64,000 nucleotides of DNA. Source: Carnegiea gigantea (taxonomy: Eukaryota > Streptophyta > Magnoliopsida > Caryophyllales > Cactaceae). The stretch is from assembly GCA_029747015.1 (NCBI GenBank), contig JAKOGI010000352.1, positions 112,001-176,000 on the forward strand, in the 5' to 3' direction. The notes beneath the pieces are model-generated. The model was not told where the DNA came from. It did no database searches and saw nothing but the letters and a program-made list of their open reading frames with translations. The translations under genes and the position numbers were made by a program. Shown piece by piece: positions 1-11,655 of this stretch; positions within the stretch are counted from its first letter, which is position 1; every line of letters starts with the position of its first letter.

Positions 1-490
1 GCGCCAAGCAATGAGATTAGGTTCGAAGAAGATGGCATAGCCAGTAGTAGAGCGACAAGTATCCCTGCAGCCAGCCCAATCAGCATCAGAATATGCCACA
101 ATAATGGAAGAGGTAACAGTTGGACGAAGCAATAGACCATCATGTAATGTGCCCTGCAAGTACCTGAAAATACAGTTGTTAGCAGAGAGATGAGTAGTGC
201 GGGGGTCATGCATGAATTGGGAAACTACATGAACTGCATATGCAATATCAGGTCGACTCATAGTCAAATATTGAAGAGCACCTACCATGCTTCTGTACTC
301 AGTTGGGTCTGCAAGTAAATCACCATCTGTGAGGGTAAGGGCTGTCCTACTAATGATTGGCGTACGAACAGGTTTGCAATTATGGAGTGAAATTTAAGGA
401 GGAGGTCAGTGGTGCATTTATGCTGGGAGAGAAACAAACCTGTACGAGAACGAGAAACCTGTACACCCAGGAAGTAGTACACCATTACCA
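1..490 (-). pseudogene. Ty1/copia reverse transcriptase C-terminus and RNase H fragment
   Basis: Minus-strand translation shows the late Copia RT motif YFLGVQVSRS, then SRPDIAYAV, then the RNase H block AYSDADWAGCRD. All are standard for plant Copia polyproteins. The reading frame is broken: the part from about 282 to 491 is open in one frame and the downstream part continues in another. The segment starts abruptly at about 490, next to gag-protease sequence, which marks an internal deletion rather than normal polyprotein order. It continues past the left edge of the window. It is not functional. Confidence 0.8.
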
Positions 491-522
491 ACTTGAACCT
501 TGTCAGAACCAGAATAACTAGA

Positions 523-1510
523 TTAAACAGACAGAATACCTTCGTCAGGAATCATATGAGATGCTGCAGTAGAGTCAGGATACCATAGGCTTTCACTAGG
601 GTCAACAGAGCTAAATGTAGCCATAGCAAGAACAGGAGTAGGTCGACGGGGTTGATAATGAGCGGAGAAAGTAATGGTAGAATGGCCTGGAGAGTGACAA
701 ATTTGGCAAATGACATTAGGACTAGCACCTAACACCCTCTTAAATGTGTCATTACCTACAAAAAGAGAGTTAGTAGTAAAAGTAGAAGGACTCAAAATAA
801 GAGATGATGAATCAACTGCACGACAAAATGCAGAACCTGTAGCCAAGCCCCTAGAATTGGAGGCTGTCTGAAAGGTGTTAGCACTGGAAGTTTTGCCCTT
901 GGAATTACAATTGTTCTTGAGGGAGTTACGATTCTGACGACCACGATTGTTGCCCTTAGAAGAATTAGAAACTGCTTGAGAGGAATCCGACGCAGGATTG
1001 GATGATGCCACAAAAGCAGCATGTGTCAGACTCCCAGAGTGGTGGCGCTTTAGAAACTGAACGCGCTACTCATAGAATAATAGCTTAGTACGAACATCAT
1101 GAAAAGTAAGAGTGCCAGGCATATAGGTTAAAGTGTCAACAATCCCATCATAGTCAGCATCAAGCGCATTTAGAGTGTACTAAACTAGGTCCATATCCGA
1201 AACAGCAGACTGAATCGCAGCTAAAGAATCGGCAATGGACTTGACACCATGCAGGAAGTCTTCTATCGATTGAGATTCAGGTTTGTCCAGTTCATGAGCA
1301 TCCGTTTTAAGTCTATGGCACGAACAAGACTAGCCATGTTAAAATGGGCCTCCAAACGGTGCCAACCGGAAAACAGTGTGGAAGATCACGCACCTCAGTC
1401 AGGAGGTCCAGGAGGAGGAGAGATGAAATCAGTCGCAGAGCTATCGGGGCTGACTGGGCTCGACTGGTCAGTGGTTACCGGCAGTGTTGTGATAGCGTAG
1501 TGACCATGGT
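523..1510 (-). pseudogene. Ty1/copia gag and protease start, degenerate
   Basis: The open segment 523-1011 encodes a Ser/Asn-rich gag C-terminus, a zinc knuckle CQICHSPGHSTITF and the start of the aspartic protease, WYPDSTAASHMIPD. The knuckle should end in Cys but has Phe, so metal binding is probably lost. The protease motif reads DSTAASH where the family has DSGA(A/T)SH, so the catalytic DSG/DTG triad has Thr in place of Gly. Upstream gag (to about 1510) is frameshifted. A stop follows GILSV, and Copia-like residues continue in frame after it until RT sequence begins near 490. Confidence 0.75.
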
Positions 1511-1678
1511 GGTGCTAGGGAGGGAGCGGCAGAACCCTAGAGTGAGACAGAAGAGGAAGCAGCAGCTGAACCCAAGTGGGCTGAAACCTAGGCTACGGGC
1601 TGCCTCTGCGGTGAGGAGGAAGACAAGTTTTTTTTTGGGGTGGAGGGAAAAAAAAATATAGGATTTTAGGATCACCAA

Positions 1679-1690
1679 GCTCTGATACCA
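1679..1690 (-). other. Primer-binding site for initiator tRNA-Met (Copia element)
   Basis: The minus strand reads TGGTATCAGAGC, the standard 12-nt complement of the 3' end of plant initiator tRNA-Met. Two bases separate it from an LTR edge ending in CA (plus-strand TGAAAATTT from 1693). This fixes the element's orientation and its 5' LTR boundary. Confidence 0.85.
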
Positions 1691-1740
1691 TATGAAAATT
1701 TGGGTAATTGGCTCACCAAATCAGGGGCCAGGCACTCTCA

Positions 1741-1748
1741 TATTTATA
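1741..1748 (-). promoter_or_regulatory. Probable LTR TATA box
   Basis: Minus strand TATAAATA lies about 50 bp upstream of the LTR/PBS edge, where a Copia LTR promoter is expected. Position and motif are the only evidence. Confidence 0.45.
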
Positions 1749-2002
1749 AACAGATGATACATGTTTAATTACATAATCGTCCTTCATCCTCTATTATATC
1801 TGTCAATTCTTATACTATGCGCATCATTTCACTTTTATTCCATTGGGTTGGAAGGCTCAGGGTAGGTTTGATGATCCCAAAAGCGTTGCCTTTACCTTTT
1901 CCCATCAGGTTGGAAGACCTAGGGTGGTCCTAGTAGCCCCAAAATCCTCCACTACGTTTTCCTTTGACCTGGTCATTTCATTATTTTATTTTATTTTTCG
2001 CA

Positions 2003-2260
2003 TCCATTCCTAAATGCTTCAGGCTCAATAGGTTGTTTACATATTCTTATCATCATTTTCATTCATTTCTAAACACTTTTGGCAAAATAGGTTGTTTGCA
2101 TATTCTTATCTTCATTCCTAAACACTTTTGCCTAAATAGTTTTATGCATATTCTTAGCCTTAATGCTTTAGCTAAACAGGTTGTTTTCATATGCTGTTGG
2201 CTGGCATTTGTATTCATTCCTTAACACCTTGGCCAAAAAGGGTGATGCATAAATCTTGCA
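2003..2260. repeat. Degenerate tandem repeat, unit 50-58 bp, about five copies
   Basis: Successive units share cattcctaaacactttt, followed by aaataggttgttt and gcatattctta. Starts are near 2003, 2058, 2116, 2162 and 2214. There is no coding potential. The rest of 1830-3578 shows only a two-copy repeat of tactccccaagtcaaaat near 2665 and 2724, and AT-rich sequence with no gene. Confidence 0.65.
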
Positions 2261-3269
2261 TGACATAACATACTTTGTCGTTTACTTACTCGCCCTCGAC
2301 TAAAGTAGGGGCTTCTCTTGACACTCTAAGGTGTCCTCATACTTGGACCGACCACATTGCATGATATGTGCATAGTATGTTAATGACAACCCACTTTTCC
2401 TTACCAGTGACAAAATAGTACATTCCTAAGATCTTTGAAGCTACTTCCTACATAAAATATAATCATAAAAAACTATTTCTAAAATATTATGTTATTCTTC
2501 TCTCTTTAAAACTTTAAGAATGCAAAATAAAGAAACAAAAGGTCTAAAGACAGGTTTAAAACATGTTTTTTAGTGGTAGTTATAAGCATGGGGGCTTGAA
2601 CTCAAAATCTCATGATTGCAATAGCAAGGGCCAGACTAGTGGGTGACACATTACCTTACGATTATACTCCCCAAGTCAAAATATTTAACCCCCCATACAC
2701 CCAAGCCCATGGCCTCGCAATCATACTCCCCAAGTCAAAATATTTAATCCGCCATAGCCTAAGCCCAGTGGCAAGCTATTGGGACTAGTCCACTATAGGA
2801 AATAGTCTAGCAGGGAGGGTTTTTCCTAGTGCCTGGACCTAGTGACAAACACTGAAGGGGTTCATTCACGCCTTATGATGATAAAAAGAGACTACCCGCC
2901 TCCCTTGAGGACACACAGATACACCTATGTAATTCCTCTAGAGTGATCATCCTTCTTCTATCCCTTTTTCTCCTCTGTTAGAGAGATCAATTTTGAGGCA
3001 ATATTTTATGCTAGGACTATAGATATTTCATCTAACAAATTTCTTCTTCAATTCATCTCTTTCTCCTAACCTTCAATCTTCTAAATTTTTGACTAGTTTT
3101 CATCACACCTAATGAAGGTTGGATCTTTGGGATTTTGTTTTTCCTAAACTCAAATTGAGGTAAGTCCCAAGGGTCTATAAACAAGATAATGACCAGATTA
3201 TGCTGATTATTTTTCTTAGCCATCATGTAATTCTTGGTTGAATTATAGTCTTTGTATCATATGTAAAAC

Positions 3270-3370
3270 TAGACATTTTTACATCTACCCTCCTTGAACT
3301 ATCGTGCATTATTGTTTTCTCTAACTTTGACCTATTTGCATCAATTTGTAACCCTTCTACTTCTTAAAGA
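3270..3370 (+). repeat. Dispersed repeat fragment (copy 1)
   Basis: Shares acatctaccc, gacctatttgcat and flanking wording with the reverse complement of about 35,835-35,945. The two are diverged members of one dispersed family, possibly a MITE or a piece of one. Ends are not resolved. Confidence 0.4.
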
Positions 3371-3619
3371 ATAAAATTTAACACTAAAATTATAAAAAGG
3401 TCCTTTATCATTAAAATTCTAAAATTGTAAATATTTAATGGAGAAAGTAAAAAAATATTATTGAAATAAGTGCAAACTAAGAAATGAGATTTGATACTTT
3501 TCTAATGAAAAATGAAGATTACGACAATAAATTATAAATAGAGAAATTAGTATAACTTATTTAAAAAGTTGGAACATGAACTATAAAATTTTTTTTTGGA
3601 TAAAGAAGGGGAAATTTCA

Positions 3620-6600
3620 TTAACCATCATAGCCAGATACAAGGTCTTCTAGGGCCAGATCAGAAATTTGATTTGGGCTATCCTCTATCCAGATTCGATA
3701 ACTAGGTGAAAATGGCTGGAGATAAGCTAGGGCATGAGCCACCCTATTTCCAGTTCTCTTAACTAGCGAAAAACTGTAAAATTCAAACTTATTAGCTAAA
3801 CATAAAATGTCATTTAAAATGAAACCAGTGATGGTGTTTGGGTGGGTGCGCTTCTTGAGATGTCCGCTAATGTTGCTGCAATCACCCTCAACAATAATCT
3901 TCTTGAGGCCTCGATTCCAGGCTTTCTGTAGTGCAAAATAACAAGCTATACCTTCTTTATGTTCCGGATTCATGAACCCTGCTGATTGTTTGGCTGCGGA
4001 GAAGATGATATTGCCATTTAAATCTCTAAAAATTACTCCCCAGCCTCTTCCCCAATCTCCTAGTTTCCCTCCATCAAAATTGAGCTTGAAAAGACCAGAT
4101 TGGGAGGGGGGACGGCATGATGTACTTGTGCCCGGGGTGCGCCCAGTCGAGGTATCCATTGCGTGCTGGAAATATTGGACAAAACTAAGGGCACTGGATA
4201 CTACATGCGAGGGGTGAGAGATTTCCCTGTGGAATATGTAACTGTTCCTGCAGTTCTAGCAGGCCCACAGAATAGCAATGAACTCACCAACATCATTCTT
4301 GCGGTTGTGTTGGACGGTGTCTAGAACATCCACCATGCTGCTGAAAGGACCAATGTTAACTAGGTCAGCGAATGGGGTGTTGGTCCGGACGCTTTCTACT
4401 TGAGGGTAATGAAATAGCACATGGATTGTTGTCTCAGAAGGTGACCTACACAGCTCACAGCTTGCACCCATATCATGTACCTTGAGTGACAAGGAGCCCT
4501 TGGAAGGAAGGGCAGCTGTGCAGGTTCTCCAAATAAAAGTTTTCATACGAGGTGGAATGCGAAGACCACGAAGCTCCTTCCAGAATCCATTCCTGAGAGC
4601 TGTGCTAGAGCCCGGTGTTGCTTGTTGTTTGAAGTTCATGATGAGCCGGTACGCAGACTTGATCGTGAGTTCCCCTGAACTAGAATAGTGCCACGTTGGA
4701 GAGTCCCAGGGCCAAGAGGAGCATAAGGGAATGTCCATTATTACCTCGGCGTCGACGGGGAGGAAGAGGGAAGTTACTACAGAGCTGAGCCCTTCCCTGT
4801 TGTTTTCGTCGATTAGGTCCGCTGCCCTTAAGAGGCGCACTTCGGGCTTGACTGGGGATAAGACTTTGAAAGAGTCTGGCCTTGGCACCCACTTGGACTC
4901 CCATATATTCAATGATCACCCATCACTCACTATCCAACGAGAGCCCTTTTCGACCACCCACCGTGCCTGGTATAAACTCCTCTAGGTGAAACTTGGCTTG
5001 GGTCCTAACTCAGCGTCAAGTATCCCACAATTGGGGTAGTACTTAGCTTTGAGAAGACGTGAGACCAAGGACTAGTTAGCATGCAATAAGCGCCAAACAT
5101 GTTTAGCAAGTAAAGCAAGATTGAACACCTCAACATCCCAGAAGCAGAGTCTTCCTTGGAATTTACTTTTGCAGAGCTTGGCTATCGAGAACCAGTGAAT
5201 TTTGCATTTGCTGCTTTTGTGACCCCACCAATAATTGCATATGGACGATTGAATAGAGTGAGTGAAATTACTCGGCAGTTTGAATATGCTCATGGCATAA
5301 GTGGGGATAGCCTGGGCCCTAGCCTTTACAAGCACCTCCCTTCCTGCCCAGGATAGGTTTTTACTCAACCATCCGGTGATATGTTTGCATATACGATCTT
5401 TAAGGGGCATGAAGCCTTGTTTTTTAATCTTCTGATTCTGGTGGGTAGCCCAAGGTATTTGTCATACAAGAGTAGCTCCCATGTATCTAATGTGAGGAGT
5501 ATATCATTCTTCATGTCTGGAGGTATTCCTTTTCTGAACATCACATTAGACTTATCAAAGCTTACCTTTTACCCCGAAGCTACTTCATATGAATAAAGGA
5601 TGGATTTGATCACTTCTACTTCATCCTTGCTAGCGCTGCAAAATATGATGGAGTCGTCGGCAAAGAGCAGATGTGAAATAGGGGTAGCATTGTGACAGAT
5701 AGAATACCCATGCAATAAATTCCTGGAGACTGCATCATTCAGCAGATACGAGCGGCCTTCTACATAGAACAAGAACAGATAAGGGGAGATAGGGTCCCCT
5801 TGATGAATTCCTCGACTGGGCCTTACAAATCCCTCAGGTTCTCTGTTAATAATAAAAGAGAAGGTAGCGGATTCGACACACCTCATTACAAGGTTTACCC
5901 AGTCAGCATGAAAGCCCATCTTAATCATAATTGCCCATAAGAAAGGCCATTCTACTCTATCAAATGCCTTCACCATATCCAACTTGAGGGCCATACCTCC
6001 ATTCAATTTAGGATGTGAGGTCATATCATGGAAGATTTCAAATGCAATAAGTATGTTGTCAGTAATCATCCTCCCAGGAATGAATGCACTCTGGTTCTCT
6101 GAAATGATGCTCGGGAGGCATGTCTTGAGCCTATTTGCAGTAACTTTTGTGACCAGTTTATACAAAACGTTGTAGAGGCTTATCGGCCTTAAGTTGCTGA
6201 TGTCATTTGGGTCTTGCCTCTTGGGGAACAAGACGATATGTGTGTGGTTGAGAGATGGAGGGATATCTCCTCCATAAAGAATATTAAGCACTGCTTGCGT
6301 GATGTCTACACCCACTTTTGGCCAAAATTTTTTATAAAAGAAGGGGTTAAGCCTGTCTGGCGCCGGGCCTTTACCCAGGTGCATTTGGAGGAGTGATTGG
6401 TAGAGCTCATTCGGGCTATATGGTTGGCATAGGATATAGTTGGTGTTGTAAGTAACTCATAGCTGGACGCTTCTAATGACTGTGTCGACGTTTGACACAC
6501 CATTAGAAGAAAAAAGGCTAGTGGAGAAGTCCACCACAATTCTCTCCAGATCTTGGGCATTGGAGTACAAGTTCCCGTCCCTTCCTTTGAGCTCTATTAT

Positions 6601-7705
6601 ATGATTTACATTCTTCCGTTGGCTCGCCCGTTGATGGAACTAGGCCGAATTTCGATCCTGGTAGTGAAGAAAATCTGTTCTCGATCATTGCCACCATAAG
6701 ACCTCTTCCTTCTTCCACAAGTCACGTATTTCACCAAAAAGGCATTTTCGATCACTAGCATTGGATGTGCATTTCAGCTGGCTCTGAAGCTTTTTAATCT
6801 CACATTGAAGATTTCCATAAGTGTTGGTATTTTATTCAGCCAGATCTCTCATGCACCGAGAAATCTTCTCCATACACCAAAGGGTGGGGCTTGAATTACC
6901 TGGCTTACTACAGGCACTGTCAATAATATTAGCACAATCATTGTCTAAAGTCCAGAAATTCTCAAATTGGCAACGTCGGCCTTTCTGACGGTGCTGGTGT
7001 TGTTCTACAGTTTGTAAAAGGATGGGGAGGTGATCATAATAGTCGTCATCCAAGTGCTTCACTCTGGCCAAGGGGAACATGGCACTCTAGTTTGAGTCAG
7101 CACAAAACCTATCCAATCTTTCCTCCACTGAGTAAGAACCTAGCTGCCTATTCCACCATGTGAACTTATGGCCTGAGAAGCCCAAATCATATAAGTCGCA
7201 CGTTTCAAGTGTAGCTCGAAAAGATTCCAGAATGGTTTAAGGCTTTGAGGACCCTCCTTGCTTTTCGATGTTGTATAGTATTTCGTTAAGATCACCACCT
7301 ATGACCCATGGAAGGGCCAAATGAGTCTTAAGGTCCAGAAGCAAAGCACATGTTTTCATCTTATTCTGAATTTCAGGGTAGGGCCATATATGCTAGTGAA
7401 TCGTTATTGGGGATCGTTTGGAGTCCATTGAATCGATATGTCCACGTGGTTAGACGAACAAGACAATAAAGCAACCTAAAGTTGTTTCTTCCAAAGCATA
7501 GTGAGACTACCAGAACGGCCCCTAATGTCCACAAAAATTCCATCATAGTCATCCAACTTTTTTAGCAAAGCCTCTCATTTTTGTGCTTAACAGCTTAGTC
7601 TCAGATAAAAATACCACGCTCGGCCTACATCCTCCGAACAATCACTGGAGGGAACTAACTGTCTGGGGCTTGCTGAGTCCTCGGCAGTTAAGACTTAGGA
7701 GACTC
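3620..7705 (-). pseudogene. LINE ORF2: endonuclease, reverse transcriptase, RNase H (broken)
   Basis: Minus-strand pieces in order: an apurinic-type endonuclease start (MSLLSLNCRGL near 7705, FLSETKL near 7600); RT in two main pieces, 5569-6384 and 5072-5410, with IHQGDPISPYLF and the catalytic box LLFADDSIIFCSA; a zf-RVT-type linker 4256-4912 (WHYSSSGELTIKSAYRL, FWKELRGLRIPPRMKTFIWR); and an RNase H domain 3620-4159 with LNFDGG, VEGDCSN and NRVAHALA. The FADD residues and most RNase H acidic residues remain. The endonuclease and the junctions between RT pieces are frameshifted. In an intact plant L1 these form one polyprotein of about 1,300 residues. Confidence 0.85.
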
Positions 7706-8727
7706 ATTGGCCTCGATAAGGCAACCTCCGCCGTTTGCTCAAGATTAGAACCATTATTATTTGGAGCATCCACAAGACGATCCTTATGGCCTTGCTGGGA
7801 ATTTGTCCACTCATCCTTTTTCTTCTTGGATATGTCACTGTCAACATCAATGGGAATGTTGTCAATATGCATCTCCATTGGGCCTACGTTGTGGAAGTCT
7901 AATCTTGCTTTTGCCTTGCTAGATTGTTTTCTATATCGCAAGCCGAGTAGTCGGTGCCTTTCCTGGAGGATCTCGTATTCGTGATCTTTAGCTTTCTTTT
8001 TCGTTGGTGTCGCTCGAAGCCATGAGCCATATTGAAAGTTTGATTCAAGAACATCAGGATTATAGAGTTCGCATCGCTGATATACATGTCCTAAAAGTCC
8101 GCATGCACAACAAAAATCTGTTAACTTAACGTATTTCATCTTGAACCACATCGGGGTGCCGTTCAGCTTTAGCATGAGGCCTCGATGTAAGGGTTTCTGT
8201 AAGTCCCAGTCAACCTTGATTTTCAGAGCCTTTGAGGGGACGAGGATGTCAGTCTGATCTGCCTCCACAAAGCAGCCAATGTTATTCCCCATCTGTTTCG
8301 CGAACTTAAAGTTTCACATACTCATGGGAAGGTCGTAAATCTTCACCCAAAAGCGAGCAGATGTGAACTCTATTTTTGAGGGTTGTTCATGAATGTCAAG
8401 TTCCTTTAGCAATAGAATGTGGTCATCGAAAGCCCATGGGCCTTCCTCGAGCACATAATCCATGTCTCCTGATGAGAAAAATTGGAAAGCAAATAAATTG
8501 TGGTCGAGGTCCATTATAACCAATCCATGAGATGGTTTCCATATGTTTCGCATCGTTTGTTTCAGAGCCTCAGGATTGAAGACATTGGATGTGTGTACTT
8601 TTCTGATGAGGCATAAGGATGCCTGCGCCTGTACTTCCTCTCCCTGTTCTGGTTCAAATTCAATAATTTCATCCTCCGCCTCCGTGAGGCTGAGACGCTT
8701 CCAGTCATCCACCAATTCTCCAGCCAT
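7642..8727 (-). pseudogene. LINE ORF1 (gag-like, DUF4283 plus zinc knuckle), one in-frame stop
   Basis: Starts at ATG 8727. The first 137 codons carry the DUF4283 RNA-binding fold typical of plant L1 ORF1 (FQFFSSGDMDYVLEEGPWAF, then ARFWVKIYDLP). A TGA at 8314-8316 interrupts the frame, and the same frame then continues to 7642. It includes a CCHC knuckle, CCACGLLGHVYQRC, about 60 residues after the stop, and runs into the endonuclease start. Apart from the TGA the frame is well preserved. Role in the family: RNA chaperone or RNP component. Confidence 0.82.
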
Positions 8728-9715
8728 GCCTGCCTACCATCGTCATTGCCTTACAAACCAAAATCTTCTCAAACCAAAAGCTGGTGAGAACTGCTTACTT
8801 AATGGAGCCCCGCTGCTGCCAAGACCCTACTGGATTGAGGGTGGAAACCTCCATACCAATGTCCGCCTGATAGGGCTTACTGGAACTCTAAGAGACACAT
8901 ACGGGAGGGGAAAAAACTATAAAAATTAATACACTTAAGAAACTGTAGAGAATAAAAAAAGCAAACAAATATTTCAGTAAGCATCATCATATAATGATGA
9001 AAACCAATAAATTTGCTCCAAAATTATGAGGGAAAGAACACGTGTAGGCGCCACCACTTGCTTTGCCGTCCATTAAGGTTGTGAAAAAGGCTAAAATCAA
9101 GAAAAAAAAAATAAAATAAACAATCGGTTAATTGAGCTAATAAAACATTAAGCCTTCGATTCGGCTAATTCAAAAAAGTCAGTTAACTATTAGTTAACTT
9201 TTATAAGATTGAGAACAAAAATGTTTTTAAAAGTTTATTTCGTTATTTGTGTCCCAAACCCCCTAATTTGTGAATGGTATGTAGCAATCTTTATATTATA
9301 AGTAGTAGAATGATGGGGGTTAATAAGTTTTCCCTCCCTTAATCCTAGAATTCTATGTATTTCCTCCAAAATTACTCCCTAAAATATCTATGCAAATTTG
9401 AAATTTCAAAATTTTTGATTTATCCCTTTATCTAACCACTCTGAATTTCCATTTAAAAAAAAAATAAAACTCACCTTCTCTCTTGATTCAAGCATGACTT
9501 CCTTTAACATTACATGTTTTCCGCTATACCTCAACCACCACCTCTTCCTCAATCAATGCTTTAATGCCCGTGACATTCTCTCTTCCAGACTTCGCCTCCC
9601 ATTCAATTTTGTCTCTCATATTCTCCTCTTCCATACTGCCACTAGATTTACATTTCTCTTCTAGTCTTTAATAATCAATCTCTATTGTATCACCAAATAT
9701 ACTCAAGTGTACATT

Positions 9716-9911
9716 ATTCTATTTCACATATTCATCATGAATATGTTATTAAATGATTTGTTCATGGAGTCGAGTAGAATGTGGGACAATAAAGCTATAA
9801 TTCGGATACTTATGTGCTATTTCTCATGTTCATCATGAATATGATGTTCAATAATTTGTTCATGGAGCCAAGCAAATATGAGGTAATGAAGTTATAGTTC
9901 GAATACTTATG
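9716..9911. repeat. Two-copy direct repeat, 98-bp period
   Basis: Both copies share ttcatcatgaatatg, ttgttcatggag and cggatacttatgtg/cgaatacttatgtg. The motif starts at 9731 and 9829. Confidence 0.6.
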
Positions 9912-10076
9912 TGTTGTTTGATTAAACTTTGTCAATCAGATTGCTATTTATCAAACTATTAACTTTTAGAAGTTTTTTATGATATTTGATTATGTTGGTT
10001 CTACATCACATCAGATCCTACAAATTCCCATACATGCTCTTTGGTCAAATACTAGAATTCAATAATGGTAAAAGGA

Positions 10077-10875
10077 GTACGAAACACTGGCTATATGATC
10101 AAGTTACTAGAATCTCCATTTAATATTCTTTAAACTGAAAAATTTAATCATATCATAGTTGTGAGATATTCCCTTCAATTTAGTTTTTTTAATAAGCATT
10201 AAATATTAGTTTATAGATATTGATAGAAATAAATGTAAAAGTATATGTTAATGGTGTACTTCAGTGATTAGTTAGCAAAGTCATATGTTTAGAAACATAG
10301 CCATGCAAAAATATAAGTTGATGGTTGTGCTTCAATAATCAATAAAATCATTTAGAAATATTAAAACCACTTATAAGAAGATTAATACAAGTAGCTGTAA
10401 TCTCATTTTATGATACTAAGATTAGTGCAAATTCATATAAAATGTGTTTTAACTATTCATATAAGATTGGTGTGAAGCATTGGCTATATGATTAAGGTGC
10501 CAGAATTTATATCTCCGTATAATATTCCTTGAACTGGAAAATTTAATTATATCATAATTGTGAGAGATTCTCTTCATTTTAATTTTACCTTTTTATTTTT
10601 AAATAAAAAAGGGGATCATAATAAACATTGGATATTAGTTTATATATATTGATAGAAGAAAAATGCATGAAAATCGGTTAATAGTGGACTTTAATAATTA
10701 GTTAGTAAGATCATCCAAAAACATAAAATGCAAAACCACAAGTAGATGGTGCGCTTAAACAGTTAGCAAAGTTATCTAGAAGCACTAAAATTTTTGATAA
10801 GAGCATTAATACCAGTAGATGAAATCTCATTTTAGGATCACAACTTTGGCACAAATTTATATAAAATGCGTTCTA
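10077..10875. repeat. Two-copy tandem duplication, about 393-bp period
   Basis: tggctatatgat recurs at 10,088 and 10,481. Matching order follows in both copies (ctgaaaaatttaatcatatca / ctggaaaatttaattatatca, then attagtttata, then aatctcatttta, then tataaaatg). The copies are clearly diverged. Confidence 0.65.
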
Positions 10876-11250
10876 ATTATTATTTTTTAAATTGAAATGT
10901 TGTTCCGCATATCATTTTTATTCTTGAACTTTTTACGAGTGTTTTTTTTTGGGGGGGGGCCACACCATTAAGCTTTAAATTATATAATATATGTACAACT
11001 TTTAATTTTTACATCAGTCACTGTTACGTTCATATAAAAACCCATGCAGCAGCACTACACAACCTATATATTTTTTGTGTATTTAGACGTTTGTACTTCC
11101 TAAAATATTAATTAGATTGCCACTTTAGAATTTCATAAAAAAATTTATTCATTTTGCCTTTCCAAATTACAAACTCTTAAATGATTCACTAGTTACATAT
11201 CTATAAGTTCATGAACATTAAAAGAGTTAAACATGACAATTTTATAATAA

Positions 11251-11280
11251 CTAGCTAGGACCCGTGCATTGCCCCGGGAT
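11251..11280 (-). terminator. Helitron 3' terminus: hairpin and CTAG
   Basis: The minus strand reads CCCGGGGCAATGCACGGG and then TCCTAGCTAG, followed by T. Helitrons end in CTRR next to T, with a short GC-rich hairpin just upstream that acts as the rolling-circle termination signal. The stem is imperfect here. Confidence 0.7.
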
Positions 11281-11655
11281 TAAGTTGTTAAATAGTTACA
11301 TGCTACTTTGAAATTATCATTAAACAGTGAATAGATCGAAGTCAAAAAATATGGGGTAAGTAGTGAAAACATGCTAGAAGCACAAGAGTTGAAGAAAATA
11401 ATTGCATAGTGCATAATATGTAATGAATCCCCAAGACTGCATAACGTAGAGTTGAACAAAACATATATTCAAGTGTAAACTAAAATGAAAATAAGCATGA
11501 ATTAAGGCAGATGGCATGGGAGTGGAGCAAAGGCAATGCTACATTGATTCTTCTTCACGCTGTATTAAGCAAAAAAAAAAAAAAAAAATAGACGTACTTA
11601 GATCTGAAACATATAAAAGCAAAGGTAGAATGAAATGTATATGCGTATATATCTG

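Larger units (their letters stand above)
1..1830 (-). mobile_element. Internally deleted Ty1/copia LTR retrotransposon, 5' part
   Basis: Read on the minus strand, this runs from an LTR edge (about 1693-1830) through a primer-binding site at 1679-1690, a gag region (523-1510) and then directly into reverse transcriptase and RNase H (1-490). Protease catalytic region remnants fuse to late RT, so most of the protease, all of the integrase and the early RT are missing. The 3' LTR would lie left of the window. The outer LTR edge is not resolved. Gag, zinc knuckle and RT signatures are seen directly; Copia is assigned because RNase H follows RT and is preceded by the SRPDIAYAV-type block. Confidence 0.8.
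3589..8914 (-). mobile_element. L1-type LINE retrotransposon, near full length, with TSD
   Basis: On the minus strand the order is ORF1 (DUF4283 plus CCHC), endonuclease, reverse transcriptase, zf-RVT-like segment, RNase H, short 3' UTR and poly(A) (plus-strand T run 3589-3597). The element is bounded by a perfect 10-bp direct repeat, AACTATAAAA, at 3579-3588 and 8915-8924, the expected target-site duplication. The length of about 5.3 kb and the domain order fit a full-length plant L1. Several stops and frameshifts show it is no longer competent. Confidence 0.9.
8925..11250. other. AT-rich intergenic DNA, no gene seen
   Basis: Between the LINE target site and the Helitron 3' end I see no coding signature. 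The notable content is two sets of direct repeats (9716-9911 and 10,077-10,875) and a G run at 10,950-10,959. Codons are not conserved in any frame. Confidence 0.6.

Noticed and set aside
7583..7984. 133-codon plus-strand frame
   Set aside because: Shadow of the LINE ORF1 and endonuclease region on the minus strand.
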